NCBI RefSeq assembly: GCF_028736035.1
Contig: NZ_CP117866.1
Span: forward strand, 2,666,001 to 2,730,000
Direction: 5' to 3'
DNA: 64,000 nucleotides
Source: Streptomyces sp. T12
GTDB taxonomy: Bacteria; Actinomycetota; Actinomycetes; Streptomycetales; Streptomycetaceae
Every line of letters starts with the position of its first letter. The first letter of the stretch is position 1. The notes under the pieces are model-generated. The model saw only the letters and a list, made by a program, of their open reading frames with translations. It was not told where the DNA came from and ran no database searches. Positions 8,441 through 19,769 of this stretch are shown piece after piece. Made by a program: the position numbers and the translations under genes.

Positions 8441-10117
8441 TCATCCCTGGGTCTTCTGGATGGCTTCTCGAAGCACCTGGCGGTCGTCGAAGGGACGGAC
8501 CACCCCGGCGATGTCCTGGCCCTGCTCGTGGCCCTTGCCCGCGACGAGCACGGTGTCCCCGGGCCGCGCGCGGGCGACGGCTGCGGCGATCGCGGCGGCC
8601 CGGTCCTCGAAGACCTGGACCTCGCCGCGCTCGTGTACTGGCACGGACGCCGCGCCCTGGAGCATGGTTGCGAGGATCGCGAGGGGGTCCTCGGAGCGGG
8701 GGTTGTCGGAGGTCAGTACGGCGGTGTCGGCGAGGCGGGCCGCGGCGGCGCCCATCGGCGCGCGCTTGGTCGTGTCACGGTCCCCGCCGCAGCCGAGCAC
8801 GACGTGCAGGCTGCCCTCGGTGACCTTGCGGAGCGCCTTGAGCACCGATTCGACGGCGTCGGTCTTGTGGGCATAGTCCACGACCGCGAGGTACGCCTGC
8901 CCGGCGTCCACCCGCTCCAGGCGGCCCGGCACGCCCGGCACGGCGCCGATGCCGTCGGCGGCGGCCTGGGCGTCGAGGCCGGCGGCGGCCAGGGCGGTGA
9001 TGGCGGCGAGGGTGTTCGCCACGTTGAAGGGGCCCGCGATCGGCGACCTGGCGGCGATCCGCTCACCCTTGGGGCCGACCGCGGTGAACGTCGAGTCCAT
9101 GGGGCCGACTTCGACGTCCTCGGCGCGCCAGTCGGCGTCCGGGTGCCCCTCGGCGGAGAAGGTGACGACCGGGACGGTCGCTTCCTTGGCGAGCCTGCGG
9201 CCGTACTCGTCGTCGAGGTTGACGACGCCGAGTTTGCTGCGTTTCGGGGTGAACAGCTGCGCCTTGGCCCGGAAGTAGTCCTCCATGTCGGAGTGGAACT
9301 CCATGTGTTCCGGGCTGAGGTTGGTGAACACGGCGATGTCGAAGACGCAGGCGTCGACCCGGCCGAGGACCAGCGCGTGGCTGGAGACCTCCATGGCGAC
9401 CGCCTCCACGCCGCGTTCGCGCATGACGGCGAACAGGGCCTGCAGGTCGGTGGCTTCGGGGGTGGTGCGCTCGGACTTGATGCGCTCGTCGCCGATGCGC
9501 ATCTCGACCGTGCCGATCAGTCCCACCCGTCGCCCATCACCGCCCTCGACGGACTTGAGGGCACCCTCGACGAGATACGCCGTGGTGGTCTTGCCGGAGG
9601 TGCCGGTGATGCCGATCTGCAGCAGGTCGCGGCCGGGGTGGCCGTAGATCGTGGCCGCCAGCTCGCCCATCTGCCCGCGCGGGTCGTCGACGACCAGGAC
9701 CGGCAGGCCGGTCGCGGCGGCGCGCTCGGCGCCGGTCGGGTCGGTCAGCACGGCGACCGCGCCGAGGCCCGCGGCCTGCGTGACGAAGTCGGCGCCGTGC
9801 AGGCGGGCGCCCGGGAGGGCGGCGTACAGATCGCCGGGGCGGACGGCGCGCGAGTCATGGGTGATGCCCGTGACCTCGACGGCGTCCGCGCGGTCCGGCG
9901 CGGCGGCACCCAGCTGATCGGCGAGTTCCGCGAGGGGTGTGGCGGAGACCTGCGCCGGCCTGGGCGGCCCCGGGTATGTCACGGATGCGCCCTTCTGGGT
10001 GGTTTGGGACTGATCAGCGTGTGGCACGGCGGTGAGCGTACCGGGCGCACCCGCCTGGGAGCGAAGTGAGGGGCGGGGCGCGCCCTGGTTCCCGGAGTCG
10101 GGGGTGATCGTTGTCAC
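8441..10117 (-). CDS. murE: UDP-MurNAc-dipeptide:diaminopimelate ligase MurE
   Basis: Adds diaminopimelate to UDP-MurNAc-L-Ala-D-Glu. The motif DNPR in LTSDNPRSEDP marks a diaminopimelate-specific rather than lysine-specific enzyme; Streptomyces walls carry LL-DAP. The P-loop GTSGKTT is at residues 172-178. With the GTG at 10117 (AGGAA upstream) the protein has 558 residues and a poorly conserved N-terminal extension of about 50 residues. An internal GTG at 9982 (VTYPGPP) would give 513 residues, nearer the usual length. The start is therefore uncertain. Confidence 0.95.
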   Translation of the reverse strand: MTTITPDSGNQGAPRPSLRSQAGAPGTLTAVPHADQSQTTQKGASVTYPGPPRPAQVSATPLAELADQLGAAAPDRADAVEVTGITHDSRAVRPGDLYAALPGARLHGADFVTQAAGLGAVAVLTDPTGAERAAATGLPVLVVDDPRGQMGELAATIYGHPGRDLLQIGITGTSGKTTTAYLVEGALKSVEGGDGRRVGLIGTVEMRIGDERIKSERTTPEATDLQALFAVMRERGVEAVAMEVSSHALVLGRVDACVFDIAVFTNLSPEHMEFHSDMEDYFRAKAQLFTPKRSKLGVVNLDDEYGRRLAKEATVPVVTFSAEGHPDADWRAEDVEVGPMDSTFTAVGPKGERIAARSPIAGPFNVANTLAAITALAAAGLDAQAAADGIGAVPGVPGRLERVDAGQAYLAVVDYAHKTDAVESVLKALRKVTEGSLHVVLGCGGDRDTTKRAPMGAAAARLADTAVLTSDNPRSEDPLAILATMLQGAASVPVHERGEVQVFEDRAAAIAAAVARARPGDTVLVAGKGHEQGQDIAGVVRPFDDRQVLREAIQKTQG

Positions 10118-10154
10118 GAGGTGGTTCCTGGCTGCTCGGTGCTGATCAGGGTGG

Positions 10155-12125
10155 TCAGGGTTTGTAGGAGACCGGGAGCTTCGCGGGCTTGGCCCCGGTC
10201 GGCGGGATCTGGAGGGTCTTCAGGGCGAACTCCATCACCTTCTTGTAGATGGGGCCGCAGATCTGGCCGCCGAAGTAGTTGCCCGCGGTGGCGTTCTGGA
10301 TGGCGCAGTAGACCGTGATGCGGGGCTTGTCCGCGGGCGCGAAGCCGGCGAACGACGACGTGTAGCCGCGGTACTTGCCGGTGGCCGGATCCACGCGGTT
10401 CGCCGTACCCGTCTTGCCCGCGACCCGGTAGCCGGGGATACGCGCCTTGGTGCCGGTGCCCTCCCTGTCGCCCACGACCGACTCCAGCATCTGGGCGAGG
10501 GTCTTCGCCGTCTTGGCGCTGATGACCCTGGTCTTCTTGGGTGCCGGGGCGTCGGTGAACTGCCCGTCGGGTCCCTGGGTGCCGCGCACGAGCGTGGGTT
10601 CGACGCGTACGCCGCCGTTGGCGATCGTCGAGTAGATCGAGGCCGCCTGCATCGCGTTGAGGGACAAACCCTGGCCGAAAGGAATCGTGTACTGCTGCGA
10701 GGTCGACCACTTGTCCGGCGCGGCGAGGATGCCCCGGGTCTCGCCGGGGAAGCCGAGGCCGCTGTAGCTGCCGAGGCCGAACCTGCGCAGGTAGTCGTAG
10801 AGGACCTTGTTGACCTGCGGCTGGGTCCTGCCCAGCTGGCCGGTGGCCAGGATGGTGCCGATGTTGCTGGACTTGGCGAGGACACCGTTGAGCGTCAGGA
10901 ACCAGGTCGCGTGGTCGATGTCGTCCTTGAAGAGCCGGTCGCCGCGGTGCAGCCGGTTGGGTACGACGACATACGTGCCGGGCGTGGCCACGCCCTCCTC
11001 CAGCACGGCGGCCATCGACATGACCTTCGCGGTGGAGCCGGGCTCGTAGGCGTCCTGGACGGCCGCGTTGCCCATGTTCTCGCCGCTGGCCGCGGAGAGG
11101 TCGTTCGGGTCGAAGCCGGGCGAGTTGGCCATGGCGAGGATCTCGCCGGTGCGGGTGTCCTGGACGATCACATAGCCGCGGTCCGCCCTGGACTTCGCCA
11201 CCTGCTCGCTGATCGCGTTCTGCGCGGCCCACTGGATGTCGCGGTCGATGGTGAGCTCGACGTCGCTGCCGGGCACGGCGGGCGTCTCGGTGGAGCCCGC
11301 GGTGGGGACCTGGCGGCCGCCGGACTGGGCGTAGCGGATCTCGCCGTCCTTGCCGGACAGCTGCTTGTTCAACTGCTGCTCGATACCGCCGCCGCCCTTG
11401 CCGTCGGCGTTGACCCAGCCCAGTATCCCGGCGGCGAGATCGCCGTTCGGGTACACGCGCTTGCTGCTGGCGACCGAGAGCACGCCCGCGAGGACGTTGA
11501 CCGTGCTCTTGTCCCGCTCGGCCTTGGTGGCCAGCGCGGACTTCAGGTCCTTGATCTGCTTCCAGACCTGGGGGGTCTGGCGGCTCGCCAGCAGGGTGTA
11601 GCGCAGGTTCTTGTTCGCGGGCCGGAGCTTCTTGACGATCGCCTCCGGCTCCTGGCCGAGAATCGGCGCGAGGAGGGCGGCCGCCTGCTCTGGGCCGTCG
11701 TCGATCTTCAGCTGTTCGCGGCTGAAGAGCGTGGGGTCGGCCGTGATGTCGTAGGCGTCCACGCTGGTCGCCAGTGCCACGCCGTTGCGGTCGGTGATGC
11801 CGCCGCGCACGGCGGCCAGGGTGTAGCCGACGTACCGGTTCTTCTCCGCCTTGGCGGCATATGTGCTCGCGTCGACGGCTTGCACCTGGAGCAGCCGTAC
11901 GACGAAGGCGATCAGGACGAGGGTCAGGGCCAGGCTGACCATGCGCAGCCGGGGGCGGGGGCTGCCGAGCCGGATCTTGGCGGGGGGCATGGGGCGCGAC
12001 CGTGCCGGACGGCCGGCCGGGCGGGCCGCGGGGGCCGGGCGCCGCTGGGCACCACCGGAGCGGGCGGGCTTGGCGGGTCCGGGCACGCGGCGGCGCGGCG
12101 GTTCCCTGTCGGACACTTCCGTCAC
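10155..12125 (-). CDS. ftsI: Septal penicillin-binding protein FtsI (PBP3, class B)
   Basis: Monofunctional transpeptidase that crosslinks septal peptidoglycan with FtsW. 656 residues: a long Pro/Arg/Ala-rich cytoplasmic tail, one membrane anchor near residues 62-80 (MVSLALTLVLIAFVVRLLQV), a PBP dimerisation domain, then the transpeptidase. Catalytic motifs: STAK with Ser364, SSN in KSSNIGT, and KTG starting at Lys571 (KTGTAN). The GTG at 12125 overlaps the ftsL stop by 4 bp. No PASTA repeats are visible. Confidence 0.97.
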   Translation of the reverse strand: MTEVSDREPPRRRVPGPAKPARSGGAQRRPAPAARPAGRPARSRPMPPAKIRLGSPRPRLRMVSLALTLVLIAFVVRLLQVQAVDASTYAAKAEKNRYVGYTLAAVRGGITDRNGVALATSVDAYDITADPTLFSREQLKIDDGPEQAAALLAPILGQEPEAIVKKLRPANKNLRYTLLASRQTPQVWKQIKDLKSALATKAERDKSTVNVLAGVLSVASSKRVYPNGDLAAGILGWVNADGKGGGGIEQQLNKQLSGKDGEIRYAQSGGRQVPTAGSTETPAVPGSDVELTIDRDIQWAAQNAISEQVAKSRADRGYVIVQDTRTGEILAMANSPGFDPNDLSAASGENMGNAAVQDAYEPGSTAKVMSMAAVLEEGVATPGTYVVVPNRLHRGDRLFKDDIDHATWFLTLNGVLAKSSNIGTILATGQLGRTQPQVNKVLYDYLRRFGLGSYSGLGFPGETRGILAAPDKWSTSQQYTIPFGQGLSLNAMQAASIYSTIANGGVRVEPTLVRGTQGPDGQFTDAPAPKKTRVISAKTAKTLAQMLESVVGDREGTGTKARIPGYRVAGKTGTANRVDPATGKYRGYTSSFAGFAPADKPRITVYCAIQNATAGNYFGGQICGPIYKKVMEFALKTLQIPPTGAKPAKLPVSYKP

Positions 12126-12721
12126 CTGCCGGGGGTCGGGTACGTGGAGGACTGGGCGGACGGGATGGGCTGCTGGGCGGGGGCTGCGTTCTGGGGCACG
12201 CCGGGGGCGACTTCAGGGGCCTCGTGCCCAGGCACGGCGGGGGCGCCCGCGGGGTCCGACATGGTGGGTGCCGGGCTGGGCGTCGGGGGCACCGGGGGCT
12301 CGTCTGCGAGGGCCTCGGGGGCGAGGACGAGCGGGACGTAGTCGGAGGTCTGGTCGGCGGGCGCGGGGCTGGCGAAGCCCTTGACCGTGCCGTCGGGGCC
12401 GAGGAAGGCGGGGTCGCCGCCGGGGACCATGCCGAGTTCCCGGGCGCGGCGCTGGAGGGCGTCGGGGGCGGAGTAGGCGTCGATGTCCCGCTGGAGGGAC
12501 TGCTCCTCGTCGGTGAGGGCCTTCGAGTCCCTCTTCAGGTCGTCGAGTTTGAACGCGCCCTCACTGAGGGCGGAGTTCAGCACGAGGAGCCCGATGAGGC
12601 CGCCGCCGAGAAGGACGACGACGAGGAGGACGAAGGGGGCACGGGCGGCCTGCCCGGCCCCGGTGGGGAAGAGCCGCGCGAGCCTGGCGGCACGCCCCCT
12701 CAGTTCGGGTTTCCTACTCAC
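12122..12721 (-). CDS. ftsL: FtsL-like septum formation protein
   Basis: Small bitopic protein in the ftsL position between rsmH and ftsI. 199 residues: basic N-terminus, one membrane span (FVLLVVVLLGGGLIGLLVL), then a short coiled-coil-like stretch (LDDLKRDSKALTDEEQSLQR) and the FtsL/DivIC-type ending ALQRRARELGMVPGG. The C-terminal 80 residues are Pro/Ala-rich and probably disordered. GTG start at 12721 after GGGGGAGC. FtsL, FtsB and DivIC are hard to tell apart by sequence; position supports FtsL. Confidence 0.88.
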   Translation of the reverse strand: MSRKPELRGRAARLARLFPTGAGQAARAPFVLLVVVLLGGGLIGLLVLNSALSEGAFKLDDLKRDSKALTDEEQSLQRDIDAYSAPDALQRRARELGMVPGGDPAFLGPDGTVKGFASPAPADQTSDYVPLVLAPEALADEPPVPPTPSPAPTMSDPAGAPAVPGHEAPEVAPGVPQNAAPAQQPIPSAQSSTYPTPGR

Positions 12722-12790
12722 TCACGCTCCCCCGGGTCCGGTTCTCCAACTGACGGGTTCGATTCCTGGATCCGGACGCCCACCCCTGCT

Positions 12791-13747
12791 TCACTCCACG
12801 TCCTCCCTGATGCGCTCGGCCCCACGCAGGCGTGCCGGTGCCGCGCGCCGGTTGTCGGCGACCTCTTCCTCGGTGGGAAGTTCGGCACCGCGGGTCAGCA
12901 GCTTGAGCCGGGGCTGGTACTGCTCGGGGACGACGGGCAGCCCGGGCGGGGCGGTGTTGGCGGCGCCGGCCGCGAACACCTGCTTGACCAGCCGGTCCTC
13001 CAGCGAGTGGTACGACAGGACGGCGATGCGTCCGCCGACGTCGAGTGCCTTCACGGCGGCCGGGATCGCCCGCTCCAGGACGGAGAGCTCGCCGTTGACC
13101 TCGATGCGCAGCGCCTGGAAGGTGCGCTTGGCCGGGTTGCCGCCGGTGCGCTTGGCGGCCTGCGGCAGCGCGTCCCGGATCAGCTCCACGAGCCGCGCGC
13201 TGTTGCTGAACGGCTCCTTCTCGCGCTCGCGCACGATGGCGCCCACGATCCGCTTGGCCTGCTTCTCCTCGCCGTACGCGCGCAGGATCCGCACCAGCTC
13301 ACCGGGCGGGTAGGTGTTGAGGACCTCGGCGGCGCTGACGCCGGTCGTCTGGTCCATGCGCATGTCGAGGGGGGCGTCCTGGGCGTAGGCGAAGCCGCGG
13401 TCGGCCTCGTCGAGCTGCATGGAGGAGACGCCGAGGTCGAACAGGACGCCCTGCACGCGCGCGATGCCCAGCCTTTCCAGGACGTCCGGGAGCTCGTCGT
13501 AGACGGCGTGCACGAGGCTCGCGCGCTCGCCGTACGGCGCGAGCCGCTCGCCGGACAGGCGCAGGGCCTCCTTGTCGCGGTCGAGGGCGACGAGGCGGGC
13601 CTCGGGGAACTGCTGCAGGAGAGCCTCGCTGTGGCCGCCGAGTCCGAGCGTGCAGTCGACGACCACCGCTCCCGGCCGCTGCAGGGCGGGAGCCAACAGG
13701 TCCAGGCACCGCTGGAGCATCACCGGGACATGTCGACTCTGGCTCAA
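12791..13747 (-). CDS. rsmH: 16S rRNA m4C1402 methyltransferase RsmH (MraW)
   Basis: SAM-dependent methyltransferase that N4-methylates C1402 in the decoding site of 16S rRNA; it is the classic first or second gene of dcw clusters. 318 residues. SAM-binding motif [14 protein letters not shown], and the family blocks [22 protein letters not shown] (read in two halves) and [14 protein letters not shown] start at 13747 ([11 protein letters not shown]) with GAGAGG 7 bp upstream. No mraZ-like gene is visible between rsmH and the divergent carbonic anhydrase gene. Confidence 0.96.
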   Translation of the reverse strand: MSQSRHVPVMLQRCLDLLAPALQRPGAVVVDCTLGLGGHSEALLQQFPEARLVALDRDKEALRLSGERLAPYGERASLVHAVYDELPDVLERLGIARVQGVLFDLGVSSMQLDEADRGFAYAQDAPLDMRMDQTTGVSAAEVLNTYPPGELVRILRAYGEEKQAKRIVGAIVREREKEPFSNSARLVELIRDALPQAAKRTGGNPAKRTFQALRIEVNGELSVLERAIPAAVKALDVGGRIAVLSYHSLEDRLVKQVFAAGAANTAPPGLPVVPEQYQPRLKLLTRGAELPTEEEVADNRRAAPARLRGAERIREDVE

Positions 13748-13961
13748 GGGGCCCTCTCAGATCCGGCGAGGCGGTACGCACCGCCGGGTCCCCGCCCGCT
13801 CGTGAAGGGGAGGCCTGCCGGCGCCGGAAGCGTCAGCCGGCCGGGAGCGGGAGGAGGCCGAGCCGTACGTACGCGCCGCGCACGTGGGGAGATCTCCGGA
13901 AAATCGCCGGGGTCTCCGGGGAAATCAGTCCAGCAGGGAGTCTCGCCTCCCGCTTCGCGTC

Positions 13962-13989
13962 ACTTTAGTCCACCGTGTCGCGCGGTCAA
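13962..13989 (-). promoter_or_regulatory. Candidate promoter of the dcw operon
   Basis: On the minus strand TTGACC (13984-13989), a 16-bp spacer and TAAAGT (13962-13967) resemble a housekeeping sigma promoter. Transcription from here would leave a leader of about 200 nt before the rsmH start at 13747. The leader (13748-13955) contains no gene that I recognise. Confidence 0.5.
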
Positions 13990-14145
13990 TCAACCGGCCT
14001 GCGCGTCGCGCTCCGGCGTGATCCTGACGCAACAAGCCGGGAAAAATCACTCACACGGACACACCCGCCTCACTCCTGTGGGTTACCTCACAGTGAGCAC
14101 GTGATAACGCTCTTTTTCCCTTCTCACGACAGGACCGGAAACGCC

Positions 14146-14715
14146 GTGACCAGTACCGTCATGGGTATGACGACTTCTGCATCGGTTCCCGCAGGTCCCG
14201 AGGGCGCCATAGCCCCCCGAGGCACGGTCACCGACCGTCTCGTGGAAGCCAACGAGCGGTACGCGGCCGCGTTCACCGACCCCGGGATGGACGCCCGCCC
14301 CGTGCTACACGTCGCCATCGTGGCCTGCATGGACGCCCGTCTCGACCTGCACGCCGCGCTCGGTCTGGAGCTCGGCGACTGTCACACCATCCGCAACGCG
14401 GGCGGCGTCGTCACAGATGACGTGATCCGCTCCCTGACCATCAGCCAGCGGGCGCTCGGCACCCGCAGCATCGTCCTGATCCACCACACAGGCTGCGGCC
14501 TGGAGAACCTCACCGAGGACTTCCGGCACGAGCTGGAGGACGAGGTCGGCCAGCGACCCGCCTGGGCGGTGGAGGCCTTCCGGGACGTCGACCAGGACGT
14601 ACGGCAGTCGATGCAGCGCGTGCGCACCTCGCCGTTCCTGCTGCACACCGACGACGTGCGGGGCTTCGTCTTCGACGTGAAGACGGGTCTGGTGCGCGAG
14701 ATCGACCCCGCGTAG
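14146..14715 (+). CDS. Beta-class carbonic anhydrase
   Basis: Zinc enzyme interconverting CO2 and bicarbonate. 189 residues from the GTG at 14146, which has AGGA 10 bp upstream; ATGs at 14161 and 14167 are alternatives. Zinc ligands and the Asp/Arg dyad are visible as CMDAR (Cys61, Asp63, Arg65) and HTGC (His114, Cys117). The short form with RNAGGVVTDDVIRSL closely resembles mycobacterial Rv1284. It is divergent from the dcw operon and monocistronic by spacing. The role, inferred, is bicarbonate supply or CO2 recycling in the cytoplasm. Confidence 0.92.
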   Translation: MTSTVMGMTTSASVPAGPEGAIAPRGTVTDRLVEANERYAAAFTDPGMDARPVLHVAIVACMDARLDLHAALGLELGDCHTIRNAGGVVTDDVIRSLTISQRALGTRSIVLIHHTGCGLENLTEDFRHELEDEVGQRPAWAVEAFRDVDQDVRQSMQRVRTSPFLLHTDDVRGFVFDVKTGLVREIDPA

Positions 14716-14974
14716 CGGTCGCACGGCCCCCGCGTAACCATCCGCCGCACCTGTCGTTCCGCTGTCAATTCCGGCTCCGGCGTGCCCAAAAGGCCGTAAG
14801 GCCCGACATATCGCAGGCAGTTGTCCACAGGCGAGTGACACGAATCGGTAACGGCAGCAAGAATGCGGGGGTGGCAACACGCGGAACGTTTCATGCGTGG
14901 TGTCCGTGTTCCAGGGGAGGACCGGTCCGCGTCGTAGAGCGTCGGCCCGGAAAGAACGGGCCGAGGAGGGCCGG

Positions 14975-16014
<1,040 letters not shown>

Positions 16015-16015
<1 letters not shown>

Positions 16016-17388
16016 TGACCTCCGGCAGTACCGGCCAGGCTGAGCCGGACCGCGGTGAGCAGAGCGGGCTGCGCACCGCACTGGCCGGTCTGACCACGCG
16101 CGGCCGCTCCTTCCTGGCCGCCGGCGTCGCGGCCGCCGTCTGCGCCTACGTCCTCGGCCAGAGCGACCTGCTGCGCGTCGGGCTGCTGCTCGCCGTGCTG
16201 CCGCTGGTCTGCGCGACCGTGCTGTACCGCACCCGCTACCGGGTCGCGGGCAGCCGCCAGCTCTCTCCCGCGCGCGTGCCCGCGGGCAGCGAGGCCCGCG
16301 TCCATCTGCGGATGGACAACGTCTCCCGGCTGCCCACGGGGCTGCTGATGCTCCAGGACCAGGTGCCGTACGTCCTCGGCCCGCGCCCCCGCTTCGTGCT
16401 GGACCGGGTGGAGGCGGGCGGCCGCCGCGAGGTGTCCTACCGGGTGCGCTCCGACCTGCGCGGCCGCTATCCGCTGGGCCCGTTGCAACTGCGCCTGAGC
16501 GACCCGTTCGGCATGTGCGAGCTGACCCGGTCCTTCTCGACGTACGACACCCTGACCGTGATCCCGCGCGTGGAGCCGCTGCCGCCGGTGCGCTTCAGCG
16601 GGGAGGCGAAGGGCTACGGCGACGGGCGGCAGCGCTCGCTCGCGCTGGCCGGCGAGGACGACGTGATCCCGCGCGGGTACCGCTACGGCGACGACCTGCG
16701 CCGGGTGCACTGGCGGTCCACCGCGCGCTACGGCGAGCTGATGGTGCGCCGCGAGGAGCAGCCGCAGCGCTCCCGCTGCACCGTCCTGCTGGACACCCGG
16801 GGCCTGGCCTTCCAGGGCGCGGGCCCGGACTCGGCCTTCGAGTGGGCCGTGTCCGGCACCGCGTCCGTGCTGGTCCACATGCTCGAGCGGGGCTTTTCGG
16901 TACGGCTGCTGACCGACACCGGCAACTCGGTCCCCGGCGAGGGCGCCGACGGGTTCGCGGGCGCGAGCCAGGAGTCGGCGGACGCGGCCGGGCTGATGAT
17001 GGACACCCTCGCGGTGATCGACCACTCCGACGGTACGGGTCTGTCGCGGGCGTACGACGTGCTGCGCGGCGGCAACGAAGGGCTGCTGGTCGGGTTCTTC
17101 GGCGACCTCGACGAGGAGCAGGCGACGGTCGCCGCCAAGATGCGGCAGCGCAGCGGTGGCGCGGTGGCCTTCGTGCTGGACAGCGGGGCCTGGGTGCGGG
17201 AACCCACCGATGTGCCCGGCGCGTTGGACAGGAGCGAGGAGCGGCTGCGGTTGCTGCGGGAGGCGGGCTGGACGGCCCTGAGCGTGCCGCGGGGCGCTTC
17301 GCTGAACGAGCTGTGGCGCCAGGCGGACCGAGCGCGTACGGACGCCACCGTGACCACTGGGGCGCGGGGCGAGGGGGGACCGGCATGA
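16015..17388 (+). CDS. DUF58 domain membrane protein
   Basis: Membrane-anchored DUF58 protein with a von-Willebrand-like fold, the usual partner of MoxR ATPases. About 457 residues. Two hydrophobic segments near the N-terminus (FLAAGVAAAVCAYVLG and LLRVGLLLAVLPLVCATVL), then a beta-rich region, then the DUF58 core with YGDDLRRVHWRSTARYGELM. The ATG at 16015 shares one base with the MoxR stop and has GGAGG 5 bp upstream; a GTG three bases earlier is possible. Its stop overlaps the next start (ATGA), so the three genes are coupled. Confidence 0.9.
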
Positions 17389-19769
17389 GCGGGCGGACAC
17401 GGATGACGCTGTGCGCCGCGGCGGCCACACTGTTGGCGTCCTGTGCCCTGCTGCCGCTGGTCTCCCCGGTCACCTGGCTGATTCAGGCGATCTTCCTGCT
17501 GGCGATCCAGACCGGCGTGGGCATGGCGACCCGGCGGGTGCCGCTGGCGCGGCCCCTGACGGTGGCCGTGCAGGCCCTCGCCGCGCTGATGCTGCTCACC
17601 CTGACCTTCGCCAACAAGCAGGCGATCATCGGAGTGATCCCCGGCCCTGAGGTCTTCCGTCACTTCGCCGACCTGCTGCAGGCCGGCGCGGACGACGTCA
17701 GCCGGTACTCGATCCCGGCGCCACTGTCCGACGGCATCCGGCTGATGCTCATCGGCGGCGTCCTGATCATCGGTTTGGCCGTGGACACCCTCGCGGTGAC
17801 GTTCCGCAGCGCGGCCCCCGCCGGGCTGCCCCTGCTGGCGCTGTACTCCGTGGCCGCGGGGCTGTCCGACGGCGGCGCGGACTGGCTGTGGTTCCTGGTC
17901 GCCGCCGCGGGTTATCTGATGCTGCTCCTGGCCGAGGGCCGCGACCGGCTCTCGCAGTGGGGCCGGGTCTTCGGCGGGGCTCCAAGGACGCCGGGCGGAG
18001 AACCCAGCGGCGTGGTGGCGCCGGTCCGCACCGGGCGGCGCATCGGCGTGGTCGCCCTGGGCATCGCCCTGTTCGTACCGCTGGCCCTGCCCGCGATGAA
18101 CGGCGGCCTGCTGGGCGCCGCGGGCACGGGCGTGGGCTCCGGCAGCGGAAGCGGGGGCACGATCTCCGCGGTGAACCCGCTGGTGTCACTGCGCGACAGC
18201 CTGAACGTGGACGAGGACCGCGAGGTCCTGTCCCTGAAGACCAACACGGCCGACATCTCGGACCTGTATCTGCGGATCGTGTCCCTGGACGACTTCGACG
18301 GCACCACCTGGCAGCCGGCCAAGCGCGACATCCAGGCCGTACCGGACCGGTTCCCCACACCCATCGGCCTCGGCGCCGACGTCCGGCGCGCGGAGGTCGA
18401 GACGACCATCTCGGCCGCGGACTGGTACGCCCAGAACTGGCTGCCGATGCCCTACCCGCCGAGCGGCGTGAGCATCTCGGGCAGGTGGCGGTACGAACCG
18501 CTGGGGATGACGGTCGTCGGCGACCGCCGCCAGACCACACGCGGGGCGACGTACACCGTGCGCAGCCTCGATGTACAGCCGACGGCGAAGCAGCTCGCCG
18601 AGGCTCCGGAGCCGCCCGCGGCCCTGAAGCGCGAGTTCACCGAGCTGCCCGACTCGCTGCCCGCGGTGGTCGCCCAGACCGCGCGCGAGGTCACCGAGGG
18701 CGCGACCAGCCACTACGAGCAGGCGGTCAAGCTCCAGGAGTACTTCGCCGTGACGGGCGGGTTCCAGTACGACACCAACGTCAAGGTCGGCAGCGGTAGG
18801 CAGGCGATCGCCCGCTTCCTGCGGGACAAACAGGGCTTCTGCGTCCACTTCTCCTTCGCGATGGCGGCGATGGCTCGCTCGCTCGACATACCGGCCCGGG
18901 TCGCGGTGGGCTTCGCGCCCGGCACCCCGCAGGGCGACAGCTCGGTCTCGGTGGGGCTGAAGGACGCACACGCCTGGCCCGAGCTGTACTTCGAGGGCGT
19001 GGGCTGGACCCGCTTCGAGCCGACCCCGACCCGGGGTTCGGTTCCGTCGTACACCCAGTCGGACACGCCCGGCTCCACGCTCCCGGACGTGGCACGGCCC
19101 TCGCAGTCGACGAGCACGGGGCCGTCCGCCTCGCCCTCGACGAGCGAGAGCTGCGCGGGGCAGAAGCCGGAGCTGTGCGCGAGCGAGTCCCCTCAGGCCG
19201 CGCTGGCCACGGATGACGACGGCCCGAAGTGGTACGTCGTTCTGGCGTGGGTGCTCGGCGGGCTGGCGGCGCTGCTGATCCCGTTGGCGCCCATGCTGTG
19301 GCGGTTGCGGACACGGGCGGTACGGCTGGGAGCGCATGGCCGCACGGCGGCGGACGCATCGCTCCACACCATGGCGGTCTGGCAGGAACTCACCGACACC
19401 GCCTGGGACTTCGGCATCCCGCCGGACGACTCCCAGACCCCCCGCAAGACCGCCGCCCGCATCGTCCGCCTGGGCCACCTCGACCCACCGGCCGCGGCCT
19501 CGGTTCACCGGGTGGCCGACGCGGTGGAACAGGTCCTCTACGCCCCTGCTCCCCGCCCGACGGCCGGCCTCGCGGAGGATGTCCGCCTCGTCCTGTCCGA
19601 CCTCGAGTCCAAGGCCAGGTGGACGACAAACCTGCGCGCCCGCCTGGCCCCGCGCTCCAGCGTGCGGGTGATCTGGGCCGCGTCGGACTGGTGGACCGAC
19701 ATCAAACGACGCGCTGCCACCGCCCGACCGACACTGCGCAGGCCGTCGACGCCTGGGCAGCGGGGGTGA
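17385..19769 (+). CDS. Transglutaminase-like membrane protein (TgpA family)
   Basis: 794-residue membrane protein: five to six hydrophobic segments in the first 240 residues, a Gly/Ser linker, an extracytoplasmic region with a transglutaminase-like papain-fold domain, a Ser/Thr-rich linker, one more membrane span (WYVVLAWVLGGLAALLIPLA) and a DUF4129-like cytoplasmic tail. Catalytic Cys486 lies in QGFCVHFSFAMAAMARSLD and His529 in KDAHAWPELYFEGVGW; the following RFEPTP has Glu where many homologues have Asp. It probably processes cell-surface proteins or peptidoglycan-linked partners; the substrate is unknown. Confidence 0.88.
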   Translation: MSGRTRMTLCAAAATLLASCALLPLVSPVTWLIQAIFLLAIQTGVGMATRRVPLARPLTVAVQALAALMLLTLTFANKQAIIGVIPGPEVFRHFADLLQAGADDVSRYSIPAPLSDGIRLMLIGGVLIIGLAVDTLAVTFRSAAPAGLPLLALYSVAAGLSDGGADWLWFLVAAAGYLMLLLAEGRDRLSQWGRVFGGAPRTPGGEPSGVVAPVRTGRRIGVVALGIALFVPLALPAMNGGLLGAAGTGVGSGSGSGGTISAVNPLVSLRDSLNVDEDREVLSLKTNTADISDLYLRIVSLDDFDGTTWQPAKRDIQAVPDRFPTPIGLGADVRRAEVETTISAADWYAQNWLPMPYPPSGVSISGRWRYEPLGMTVVGDRRQTTRGATYTVRSLDVQPTAKQLAEAPEPPAALKREFTELPDSLPAVVAQTAREVTEGATSHYEQAVKLQEYFAVTGGFQYDTNVKVGSGRQAIARFLRDKQGFCVHFSFAMAAMARSLDIPARVAVGFAPGTPQGDSSVSVGLKDAHAWPELYFEGVGWTRFEPTPTRGSVPSYTQSDTPGSTLPDVARPSQSTSTGPSASPSTSESCAGQKPELCASESPQAALATDDDGPKWYVVLAWVLGGLAALLIPLAPMLWRLRTRAVRLGAHGRTAADASLHTMAVWQELTDTAWDFGIPPDDSQTPRKTAARIVRLGHLDPPAAASVHRVADAVEQVLYAPAPRPTAGLAEDVRLVLSDLESKARWTTNLRARLAPRSSVRVIWAASDWWTDIKRRAATARPTLRRPSTPGQRG

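Noticed and set aside
12002..14104. 700-residue plus-strand open frame opposite ftsL and rsmH
   Set aside because: Antisense to two certain genes; composition (His/Gly/Arg/Val-rich) is typical of GC-driven shadow frames.
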